Of a DNA stretch of 5,960 nt, positions 1-5,886 are shown piece after piece. Below the pieces are notes generated by a model. That model worked only from the letters and a program-made list of their open reading frames with translations, ran no database searches and was not told where the DNA came from. How positions within the stretch are numbered: position 1 is the stretch's first letter; every line of letters begins with the position of its first letter. The DNA is from Nitriliruptoraceae bacterium (GTDB lineage: Bacteria > Actinomycetota > Nitriliruptoria > Nitriliruptorales > Nitriliruptoraceae). The stretch is taken from positions 1 through 5,960 of the forward strand of contig SKTG01000335.1 of NCBI GenBank assembly GCA_007118045.1, in the 5' to 3' direction. Both the position numbers and the translations under genes were made by a program.

Positions 1-75
1 GCCGGCGCCGGTCCCGCCGACCATCGCCGGCGTCCGGCCACGGTCCGCGCGAGGAGCCCGCCCGTCGCCCTGTGG

Positions 76-98
76 TACCGTTCCGCGCTCGGAATCGG
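76..98 (+). promoter_or_regulatory. Weak -10-like element with overlapping hairpin
   Basis: TACCGT at 76-81 fits the loose actinobacterial TANNNT pattern and follows GTGG. No good -35 hexamer lies 16-18 bases upstream. TTCCG (81-85) and CGGAA (90-94) can pair around a CGCT loop, and CCG (78-80) can pair with CGG (96-98) across a one-base bulge. If this is a promoter, transcription would start near 88 and leave a leader of about 140 bases before the glycosyltransferase. The hairpin could instead belong to the end of an upstream transcript, but no T-run follows. Low confidence. Confidence 0.15.
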
Positions 99-217
99 GG
101 GGCCGGCGCACGACCGCCCGTCCGCCGCTGCGCCCGAACCGCTCGCGTCCCCGTCACCTCCTGACGCCTGACCGCCCTGCGGTCGAGCCCGTGCGCTTCG
201 GTGCCCGGACCCCGCCT

Positions 218-221
218 GGAG
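218..221 (+). promoter_or_regulatory. Ribosome binding site deciding the GT2 start
   Basis: GGAG at 218-221 lies 8 bases before the GTG at 230. The alternative in-frame GTG at 191 has no comparable purine-rich motif at a good distance. This favours 230 as the start and gives a protein that reaches the first GT2 beta strand after about ten residues, as is usual for the family. Confidence 0.5.
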
Positions 222-229
222 CCTCGTTC

Positions 230-3200
230 GTGACGTCCCTCCCCACCTCGACGTCGACCGTGCTGGTCGTGCTCGTGGCGCACGACGGCGTCGCCTGGCT
301 GCCCCGGACCCTGGATGCGCTCGCGGCCCAGACCCATCCCGCGATCGAGGTCCTCGCCGTCGACAACGCCTCCTCGGACGGTTCGAGGGAGCTGTTGCTC
401 GACCGACTGGGTGAGGAGCGGGTGCTGCTCGCCGATCGCGATCTCGGCCTGCCGAGCGCGGTCTCGATGGCGCTCGACGCTCACGCCGCGGCATCGGCGC
501 CCTACGTGCTGCTGCTGCACGACGACCTGGCGCTCGCCCCGGACGCCGTCGAGCACCTCGTGCGCGCGCTGGATGACGACCCACGTCTGGCCGTCGTCGG
601 CCCGAAGCTGCGCGCGTGGGACCGACCAGGTCAGCTGCAGTCGGTCGGCTTCACGATCGACCTCACGGGCCGCGCCGACAACGGCGTGGACGACCACGAG
701 CTCGACCAGGGCCAACGCGACCAGCAGCGGCGGCCGTTGTACGTCTCCACCGCCGGGATGATGGTCCGCCGCGAGGTGTTCGACGCCCTCGGCCGGCTCG
801 ACCGGCGCTACCACGTCTTCCGCGACGACCTCGACCTGTGCTGGCGTGTCTGGCTCGCCGGCCACGACGTCGAGGTGGTGCCCGAGGCGGTCGGGGAGCA
901 CGTCGGCGGTACGGCGAACTACCTGCGTCTGGGGCAGACCCGCTTCCTCGGCCCGCGCTACTTCGCCGAGCGCAACACGCTGGCGACGCTGATCAAGAAC
1001 CACGGACGGCTGCGCCTGCTCGCCGTGCTGCCGGCCTTCGTCCTGGTCGGTCTCGCGAAGATCGCGGGCTTCCTGCTGACCCGCCGGTTCGCCGACGCGT
1101 ACCAGACGCTGCGCGCGTGGGCGTGGAACCTGCTCCACGCGCGGGAGAGCCTCCGCTACCGCCGCCGCGTCCAGGCCGCGCGGCGGCGAACGGACACGGA
1201 GATCGCGCAGCTGTTCGGCAAGGTGGGCCCGCGGGTGCGTGCCTACGCCGAGGCGATGGCGTCGTGGGTGGCCGGCGGCGACGTCGGGGCGGCGCCCGAA
1301 CCGGCCCGTTCGGACGCGATCGCCCCCGCCCGGGAACGTTCGCGGCCGCTGGAACGGGTACGGCGACGGCCGACGCTGGTCGCCGGGACCGGCCTGCTGC
1401 TCCTGGTCCTGGCCGCGTCCTGGCAGCTGCTGCTACCCGGGGAACTCCGCGGCGGCGAGTTGGCGCCCTGGCCGGGCACGGCGGCCGCCTTCCTCGGCGA
1501 CTACGTGGCCGGCTGGCACGAGGCCGGTGCGTTCGGCACGGCCGACGCACCCTCGCCGGCGCAGGCCCTGCTGGGGTTGCTGCAGCTGAGCGTGGGCGGC
1601 AGCGGCTACCTCGCGCCCCGCGTCCTGCTGCTGGCCCCGCTGTTCGTGGGCTGGCTGCTCGCGTTGCGGGCGGCTCAGACCTACTCGCAGCGCCGGGTGC
1701 CCCGGGTGGTCGCCGCCACGGCCTACGTGCTCTCGCCCCCGACGCTCGCCGCGTTGCAGACCGGACGCGTCGGTGCGCTCGTGGCGGTCGCCGTGCTCCC
1801 GGGGCTCGTGGCCGGTGGGATCACGCTCGCACGCCGGCACACCCCGCCCGCGCGGGCCTGGCGGGCCGTCGCCGGCGTGGCGCTGCTGGGGGCCATCGGT
1901 GGTGCCTTCGAACCGCTGGTGCTGCTCGCGATCGTGGCCACCGGTCTGCTGGCGACCATCGTCGGGGTGATCCGCGCCGGCGACGCGGCCTGGCGCGTGG
2001 CCCTGCTCGCCCGGGCGGGCGTGGCGGTGGCCGGCCCCGTCGTGCTTTTGCTGCCCTGGTCGCTCGAGGTGCTCGGTCCCGATGGTCACCTCGCCGGCGC
2101 GGCCACCTCGGTGGCCGGCGACGAGCTGTGGCGCTGGCTCCTGTTGTCCCCCGGGCTGCCCGGGTTCCCGGGGCTGCTCGCGGGCGTGGGCTTCGCCCTG
2201 GCCGGGCTCCTCGGTCTCGCGTTCGGTGTGCGGCGTTCCCCCGGGCTCGTGGCGTCCCTCTGGGTGGCGGCGTTGACGGGTGCCGTGGCGGCGTGGTGGC
2301 TCGACCGGACCCTGGCGACCACCTGGGCCGGGCTGCCGTTGCTCGTCACCGCCGCCGCGTTCGCGGGGCTGTTCGCCGTGGCCTTCGCGACCGGCGAGGC
2401 ATCGCTGTCACGGCACGCGTTCGGGTGGCGCCACCTCGCCGCGGTGACCACGGTGGGGGCGGTCGTCGTGAGCATCGGCGCCGTCGCGGCGAGCCTGCTC
2501 ACCACCTCGTGGGACACCTACGCCGTCGACGATCCCGCACTGCCGTCGTTCCTGGTGGTCGAGGCGGCGGAGGAGGGGCCCTTCCGCGTCCTGGTGCTGG
2601 CCGACGTCGGTGACGAGGTCGTGTGGGAGGTCGTCGACGGCGACGGCGCGTCCATGGCCGCCTACGGCGTGCCCACCCCGGAACCCGCGACGCGGCTGAT
2701 CGACGACGCCGTCGACGACCTGCTGGCCGTCCGGGACCCGGGAGCCGTGGACCGGCTCGCGATGCTCGGGATCCGCTACGTCCTGGTCCCGCCGGGCTCG
2801 GCCAGCGCCGAGCTCTCGGAGGCGTTGCTCGAACAGACGGGCGCGGAACCCCGACCGGTCCCGGAGGGCCAGCTGCTCGCCGTGGTCGATCGACTGCCCC
2901 GAGCCGCGGTGATCCCCCCGGACGTGGCCGACGAGGTCGCCGAGCGTGGTGCGCCACCGGAGGGGGCCGAGATCGGGGCGCTCGCTCCGCGTGGTGACGG
3001 GGTCTACGAGGGTCGGGTGACGAAACCGTCGTCCTCGGTGCTGGTCTCGGAGGTCGCCGACGACGGCTGGCGGGTCCGTGGCGGAGCGCCCGCCGGGACC
3101 ATCGACGCGGACAGCGAGCTGCTCCGCGTCGACGACGTGCCCGAGGGCCGTGTCCGCATCGAACACGAGGGCACCGCGGCGCGGGGCCTCGCCGTGACGG

Positions 3201-3430
3201 GTCAGGTCCTGGCCGTGCTGCTGGCGATCTCGCTGGCGCTGCGGCCGCCGAGCTTCGCACGCGCACATCCTCGAGAGGCCGCGTCCCGCGAGGCCACGGC
3301 CACCGCACACGGCCGGCCGGGTGGGGGCGATGCCCCCTCGCACGTGCCGGGCACGCTCGACCGCGGTGAGGGCGACACCACCGTCGGCGCCGTGGCCGGC
3401 GGTCCACGCGACGAACAGGTGGGGACATGA
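230..3430 (+). CDS. Membrane-anchored family 2 glycosyltransferase with large external C-terminal domain
   Basis: A 1066-residue protein predicted to move a sugar from a nucleotide donor to a lipid-linked or envelope acceptor at the inner membrane face; donor and acceptor are unknown. The N-terminal GT-A domain (about 10-240) shows the first beta strand VLVVLVAHDG, VDNASSDGS (about 44-52), the DxD-like site in LLLHDD (H97 D98 D99) and the acceptor-side motif RDDLDLCWR (198-206) typical of WbbL/rhamnosyl-type GT2 enzymes. A hydrophobic, possibly in-plane helix (261-283) and a basic cytosolic linker follow. From about 384 to 758 there are roughly ten or more membrane segments. An external domain (about 760-985) contains RLAMLGIRYVLVPP (LGIRYV at 846-851), reminiscent of YfhO-like membrane proteins. 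A final helix (about 987-1004) precedes a 60-residue low-complexity tail. The GTG start at 230 is chosen for its GGAG; GTG 191 would add 13 residues. The stop overlaps the next gene by ATGA. The GT2 call is firm, the substrate unknown. Confidence 0.9.
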   Translation: MTSLPTSTSTVLVVLVAHDGVAWLPRTLDALAAQTHPAIEVLAVDNASSDGSRELLLDRLGEERVLLADRDLGLPSAVSMALDAHAAASAPYVLLLHDDLALAPDAVEHLVRALDDDPRLAVVGPKLRAWDRPGQLQSVGFTIDLTGRADNGVDDHELDQGQRDQQRRPLYVSTAGMMVRREVFDALGRLDRRYHVFRDDLDLCWRVWLAGHDVEVVPEAVGEHVGGTANYLRLGQTRFLGPRYFAERNTLATLIKNHGRLRLLAVLPAFVLVGLAKIAGFLLTRRFADAYQTLRAWAWNLLHARESLRYRRRVQAARRRTDTEIAQLFGKVGPRVRAYAEAMASWVAGGDVGAAPEPARSDAIAPARERSRPLERVRRRPTLVAGTGLLLLVLAASWQLLLPGELRGGELAPWPGTAAAFLGDYVAGWHEAGAFGTADAPSPAQALLGLLQLSVGGSGYLAPRVLLLAPLFVGWLLALRAAQTYSQRRVPRVVAATAYVLSPPTLAALQTGRVGALVAVAVLPGLVAGGITLARRHTPPARAWRAVAGVALLGAIGGAFEPLVLLAIVATGLLATIVGVIRAGDAAWRVALLARAGVAVAGPVVLLLPWSLEVLGPDGHLAGAATSVAGDELWRWLLLSPGLPGFPGLLAGVGFALAGLLGLAFGVRRSPGLVASLWVAALTGAVAAWWLDRTLATTWAGLPLLVTAAAFAGLFAVAFATGEASLSRHAFGWRHLAAVTTVGAVVVSIGAVAASLLTTSWDTYAVDDPALPSFLVVEAAEEGPFRVLVLADVGDEVVWEVVDGDGASMAAYGVPTPEPATRLIDDAVDDLLAVRDPGAVDRLAMLGIRYVLVPPGSASAELSEALLEQTGAEPRPVPEGQLLAVVDRLPRAAVIPPDVADEVAERGAPPEGAEIGALAPRGDGVYEGRVTKPSSSVLVSEVADDGWRVRGGAPAGTIDADSELLRVDDVPEGRVRIEHEGTAARGLAVTGQVLAVLLAISLALRPPSFARAHPREAASREATATAHGRPGGGDAPSHVPGTLDRGEGDTTVGAVAGGPRDEQVGT
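3417..3424 (+). promoter_or_regulatory. Ribosome binding site inside the end of the GT2 gene
   Basis: AGGTGGGG at 3417-3424 lies within the last codons of the glycosyltransferase and just before ATG 3427. The ATGA at 3427-3430 joins the start of the second gene to the stop (TGA 3428-3430) of the first. This is a classic termination-reinitiation arrangement, implying coupled and roughly matched synthesis of the two proteins. Confidence 0.7.
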
Positions 3431-5265
3431 GCCGGCGTCGGGGTTGGGTCGCCGCGCTGCTGGTGGTCCTCGTGGCCGCGGCCGTGCTCGCCGCGGACCG
3501 GGTGGCCGACGAGCCGGAACAGGTGCCGACCGCCGCCCCGGTCGACGGCGCAGACGAGGTGCCGGCCGCGGGCGGTTCCGTGTGCGCCGTGGGGCTCGGC
3601 CCGCGACCGGAGCGGGTCCTGCTCGACGTGGACGACCTCTCCGAGCAGGCCACGGACGACGAGGACGGTGACGACGACGAGGACGGCGAGGAGGCGGACG
3701 ACGAAGCGGCGGACGGCGAGGAGGTGGACGGCGAGGACGCCGTCACGCGGGGGAGCGGGGAAGCGAGCTCGCCCGCGGACCTGATCGTCGCGCGTCACGA
3801 CGCGGTGGGGAGCGGACCGTCCGAGCCCGAGCTCGAGCTGCTCCGCGAGGGCGAGCGCTCGACCCAGGGGTTGCCCGAGGTCTTCCCCGGCGCCGACGAG
3901 CGCGAGCGGCTGCCCACCGACGAGGAGCTGACCGCCGCGTGGCTGCGTTGGCGCGACGCTCCCGTCGCGACGACCCGCGAGTGGCGCATCGAGGACGACG
4001 ACCTCCCGCCGGCGACCGTGGCCGGGGGTTGCGCCGCGACCTCGGCGCAGCCGCACGTCATCCCGGGGATGAGCACGGCCGGAGGCGACGAGGCGCACCT
4101 GCGGCTGGCCAACCCGTTCCGCTCGGCCGCCACGGTCGCCGTCGGCTTCCTGACGCCGGAGGGTGCCGAGGAGCCCGTCGCCCTGCGCAACCTGACCGTG
4201 CCGCCCCGGTCGGTCCGCGAGGTGATCGTCGACGAGGTGCTGCCGGAACGCGAGGACCTGGCGGCCGTCGTCGAGGTCGCCTCGGGGCGACTGGCGGTCG
4301 AGGGACTGCAGATCGCTCGGGCGGACGCCGGCGACGTCGACGGGGCCTCGCTGCTGGCGGCATCGACCGCGGCCGCCGAGCAGTGGACGATCCCGTGGCT
4401 GTCCGACGTGGACGCCGCGGAGAGCTGGCTGTGGGTGACCAACCGGGAGGAGCGCACGGCCGACGTCGAGCTGACGCTCCACGGCCCGGACGGCAGGGAG
4501 GCGCCGAGCGGGCTCGCCGAGGTCGAGGTCCCGCCGGGGGAACAGCGGCGCGTCGACCTGACCGCCACCTTCCCGGACGATCTGGAGGTGGCCGGGGTGA
4601 GCGCCCGGTCCGACGGCGTGCCGGTGACGGTCTCGGGCGGCGCGAGCATCGCCGCCGATGCGGTGGAGGACACGGCCAGCATCGTGCAGCTGGGGGCGGC
4701 GCCGGACGCGACCTGGGTCGTCTCCGGCGCACGGGGCGCCGAGCGCGAGGAGGCGCTGCGCCTGGTCAACCCCGGTACCCGAGACGCGGTGCTCGACGTC
4801 ACGGTGTTCACGGGGGTCACCGCCGAGCAGCCCGAGGAGCTCTCGGAGGTGAGCGTCCCCGCCGGCGCCGCGCGGACCGTCGCGCTCGACGAGGCGCTGG
4901 AGGACGCCTCGGACTGGACGGCGTTCGTGACCGCGACCGAGGGCGAGGTCGTCGTGGGTCGGGTCGGTCAGGACCGGCTGGCCCGGGACGACGAGGACGC
5001 TGAGGACGAGCAGGACGCCGACGACGAGGACGCTGAGGACGAGCAGGACGCCGATGACGCCGACGACGAGATCGCCCCTCGGCACCTCGTCGTCGCTCCC
5101 GGGGTGTCGTCCGCGGCCTGGGTCACCCGGCAGGAGGGGATGACGGGCCGCCAGGTGGAGGGCTTGACCCGGCAGCTGCGCACCCGTACCGGCGAGGACG
5201 GGGGCGCCGAACCGTCGGACGAGGACCGGCTCCCCGGCTTCGACCCGCCCGCCGAGGACCCCTGA
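3427..5265 (+). CDS. DUF5719-type secreted or membrane-anchored protein with three repeated modules
   Basis: A 612-residue protein of unknown function. The N-terminus (MSRRRGWVAALLVVLVAAAVLAA) is a signal peptide or uncleaved anchor, with no lipobox Cys, so the rest is predicted outside the membrane. I match it to DUF5719 from its composition and position after a GT2 gene, not from a search. The body has three similar modules of about 110 residues, starting near 222, 332 and 442. Each has E-x-x-L-x-(L/V)-x-N, a beta-rich stretch, then VPPxxxRxV or VPAGAARTV; the module Asn residues are N229, N339 and N448. This suggests tandem beta-sandwich domains. Two acidic linkers flank the core: 77-104 (20 of 28 Asp/Glu) and 521-548 (21 of 28). 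The only cysteines, C53 and C202, could form a disulfide. Length exceeds the roughly 450-500 residues I recall for the family, partly because of the linkers. It is translationally coupled to the glycosyltransferase, so a role in the same envelope process is inferred. No catalytic motif is visible. Confidence 0.8.
   Translation: MSRRRGWVAALLVVLVAAAVLAADRVADEPEQVPTAAPVDGADEVPAAGGSVCAVGLGPRPERVLLDVDDLSEQATDDEDGDDDEDGEEADDEAADGEEVDGEDAVTRGSGEASSPADLIVARHDAVGSGPSEPELELLREGERSTQGLPEVFPGADERERLPTDEELTAAWLRWRDAPVATTREWRIEDDDLPPATVAGGCAATSAQPHVIPGMSTAGGDEAHLRLANPFRSAATVAVGFLTPEGAEEPVALRNLTVPPRSVREVIVDEVLPEREDLAAVVEVASGRLAVEGLQIARADAGDVDGASLLAASTAAAEQWTIPWLSDVDAAESWLWVTNREERTADVELTLHGPDGREAPSGLAEVEVPPGEQRRVDLTATFPDDLEVAGVSARSDGVPVTVSGGASIAADAVEDTASIVQLGAAPDATWVVSGARGAEREEALRLVNPGTRDAVLDVTVFTGVTAEQPEELSEVSVPAGAARTVALDEALEDASDWTAFVTATEGEVVVGRVGQDRLARDDEDAEDEQDADDEDAEDEQDADDADDEIAPRHLVVAPGVSSAAWVTRQEGMTGRQVEGLTRQLRTRTGEDGGAEPSDEDRLPGFDPPAEDP
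3652..3741 (+). other. Acid-rich low-complexity linker in the DUF5719 protein
   Basis: Residues 77-104 are almost entirely Asp and Glu with a few Gly and Ala (20 of 28 acidic), encoded by runs of GAC, GAG and GGC. The stretch lies between the N-terminal anchor region and the modular core, so it probably forms a disordered, highly charged external tether. Metal binding or salt adaptation are possible but not shown. Confidence 0.7.
4987..5052 (+). repeat. Perfect tandem duplication of a 33-bp coding unit
   Basis: Two adjacent identical 33-bp copies, 4987-5019 and 5020-5052, each encode DDEDAEDEQDA in frame. A shorter degenerate continuation (DDADDE) follows at 5053-5070. The copies agree even at the GCT Ala codon, which is uncommon in this gene where GCC and GCG dominate; this points to a recent duplication rather than protein-level convergence. 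The repeat lengthens the second acidic linker (residues 521-548) and could vary in copy number between strains. Confidence 0.9.
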
Positions 5266-5300
5266 GCCGACCACGACGACACGTCGCCGGCGCTGCCGAC

Positions 5301-5316
5301 CGGGCCGTCGGGCCCG
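5301..5316. terminator. Possible bidirectional terminator hairpin
   Basis: CGGGCC (5301-5306), loop GTCG and GGCCCG (5311-5316) form a 6-bp all-GC stem in the 66-bp gap between two convergent genes. Position suggests termination for both, but the stem is short and no T-run follows on either strand, so it is not a canonical intrinsic terminator. In such GC-rich DNA a stem like this can also occur by chance. Confidence 0.3.
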
Positions 5317-5331
5317 CCCGAGCGCGTCCGG

Positions 5332-5751
5332 TCAGGGCCAGCCGAGCTCGTCGAGGCGGTCGTCGTCGAGGTCGAAGCGCTCGGCGAGCTCGTCCACCAG
5401 GGCGTGACGGATCAGCTCGGCGAGGTCGTGCCGGTCGTGCGCCCGGGCCTCGAGGGGCCGGCGGAAGAACACCACGCGCTCGTCCGGTCGGCTCCGACGC
5501 CAGCCGGTGCGCGTGGAGGTGCGTTCGTACCGGCTGAGCAGGACCTCGTCACCGTGCCCGACCGAGGGCGGGACGTCGGCGGTCGCGACCCGGACGCCGT
5601 CGAGGTAGCGCCGCAGACCCGCTGGCAGGCCGGCCACCGCGTCGGCGACCACGCGGTCGAAGGCCGCCGAGGTCGGGAGTCGGAAGCCGTCGTCCGGCCG
5701 TCGGTGCCGGTCGGGGACGCTGCGCCGGTGGCGTGCGTGTCGGTCTTCCAT
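5332..5751 (-). CDS. MMP-like zincin family protein with degenerate HExxH site
   Basis: A 139-residue protein of the small zincin-like metallopeptidase family (PF06262, formerly DUF1025). It has an Arg/His-rich N-terminus (1-19), a middle section with VRVATADVPPS (about 53-63) and the family hallmark VVFFRRPLE (93-101) before the helix that normally carries HExxHxxGxxD. Here that helix reads DELAERFDLDD: D120-E121-L122-A123-E124 stands in for HExxH and D127 for the Gly. The Glu and the final Asp (D130) remain, but both zinc-binding His are absent. The usual ending DDDRLDELGW (129-138) is kept, so this is a substitution at the active site, not a truncation. Cytosolic, with no signal peptide. 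Zinc-dependent proteolysis is unlikely; a binding or regulatory role is inferred. The ATG at 5751 is chosen because GGGAGA (5762-5757) precedes it by 5 bases; upstream extension to 5946 would read through the divergent promoter. Convergent with the DUF5719 gene. I recall degenerate sites in other actinobacterial members near whiB, which needs an alignment. Confidence 0.75.
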   Translation of the reverse strand: MEDRHARHRRSVPDRHRRPDDGFRLPTSAAFDRVVADAVAGLPAGLRRYLDGVRVATADVPPSVGHGDEVLLSRYERTSTRTGWRRSRPDERVVFFRRPLEARAHDRHDLAELIRHALVDELAERFDLDDDRLDELGWP

Positions 5752-5756
5752 CCGTG

Positions 5757-5762
5757 TCTCCC
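5757..5762 (-). promoter_or_regulatory. Ribosome binding site of the zincin-like gene
   Basis: On the minus strand, GGGAGA lies 5 bases before ATG 5751. It settles the start against the much longer open frame that continues upstream to 5946 without further family-like sequence. Confidence 0.6.
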
Positions 5763-5772
5763 GTCGACGGAG

Positions 5773-5778
5773 AGCGTA
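5773..5778 (-). promoter_or_regulatory. Candidate -10 element of the zincin-like gene
   Basis: On the minus strand the sequence reads GTTACGCT, containing TACGCT (TANNNT type). Transcription would start near 5766 and leave a leader of about 14 bases that includes the ribosome binding site. No good -35 is visible; instead an inverted repeat (5797-5823) occupies that region, which would fit activator dependence. Confidence 0.35.
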
Positions 5779-5796
5779 ACGCCGACGACGAGCCCG

Positions 5797-5823
5797 TCTT
5801 GGGTCCACCGGGGCTACCCAAGA
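5797..5823. promoter_or_regulatory. Inverted repeat, candidate operator or activator site
   Basis: TCTTGGGT (5797-5804) and ACCCAAGA (5816-5823) are perfect 8-bp inverted arms separated by 11 bases, with half-site centres 19 bp apart (about two helix turns), as for a dimeric regulator. The centre (5810) is about 44 bp upstream of the inferred start of the minus-strand gene, overlapping its -35 region, and about 77 bp upstream of the inferred start of the plus-strand gene. A weak RNA hairpin is possible, but the position favours a protein binding site. Confidence 0.5.
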
Positions 5824-5850
5824 GGGCGCCGCGCTGCGACGGACGGACGC

Positions 5851-5880
5851 TTGCCGAACCACACCGGTGTGGTTTAGCGT
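5851..5880 (+). promoter_or_regulatory. Predicted promoter of a leaderless gene
   Basis: TTGCCG at 5851-5856 matches four of six -35 consensus bases and TAGCGT at 5875-5880 fits TANNNT. The spacer is 18 bp. If the last T of the -10 is at -7, transcription starts at 5887, exactly the G of a GTG codon, giving a leaderless message, a common arrangement in actinobacteria. The entire spacer is a perfect palindrome. Confidence 0.55.
5857..5874. promoter_or_regulatory. Perfect 18-bp palindrome, candidate operator
   Basis: AACCACACCGGTGTGGTT is identical to its reverse complement over all 18 bases, and the next flanking pair does not match. It fills precisely the space between the -35 and -10 of the predicted promoter, so a dimeric regulator bound here would block or remodel RNA polymerase binding. 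I do not recognise it as a consensus of a named regulator family. Confidence 0.7.
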
Positions 5881-5886
5881 GCGGGC

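Larger units (their letters stand above)
1..229. other. Upstream non-coding or undetermined region
   Basis: I cannot support a gene here. The glycosyltransferase frame is open to the left edge, but its translation upstream of the proposed start is Arg/Pro/Ser-rich with no GT2 features. A second + frame is open from the edge to a TGA at 169-171 (56 codons) and could be the tail of an upstream gene, but its composition is low complexity and no family is recognisable. A TACCGT (TANNNT-type) element lies at 76-81 without a convincing -35. A small hairpin follows it: TTCCG 81-85, loop 86-89, CGGAA 90-94. This stretch may hold the operon promoter or the end of an upstream gene. Confidence 0.4.

Noticed and set aside
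1..24. Minus-strand ATG at 24 giving MVGGTGAG, loosely like the GGTGA motif of CofD/FbiA-type proteins
   Set aside because: Only eight codons are visible and there is no clear ribosome binding site; the resemblance is too short to support a gene, although the sequence to the left of the window should be examined.
1..171. Open + frame from the left edge to TGA 169-171, possibly the end of an upstream gene
   Set aside because: Pro/Ala/Arg-rich with no recognisable domain and only modest codon-position bias; cannot be told from chance at this GC content.
616..2613. A 665-codon + frame inside the GT2 gene
   Set aside because: The translation is Arg/Ala/Gly/Pro-rich with no domain; the GT2 frame carries all family motifs and the proper codon-position bias.
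2408..3746. Two long overlapping minus-strand frames (311 and 415 codons)
   Set aside because: Ser/Arg/Pro or Arg/Gly/Asp low-complexity shadows of the two sense genes, with no family motifs.
3202..5274. A 690-codon open frame antisense to the DUF5719 gene and the end of the GT2 gene
   Set aside because: Its composition (His/Arg/Gly/Leu-rich low complexity) follows from the sense codons, it has no recognisable domain, and long antisense frames are expected at this GC content.
5404..5877. A 157-codon + frame opposite the zincin-like gene
   Set aside because: It is antisense to a gene with clear family motifs, ends inside the divergent palindrome region, and shows no domain.
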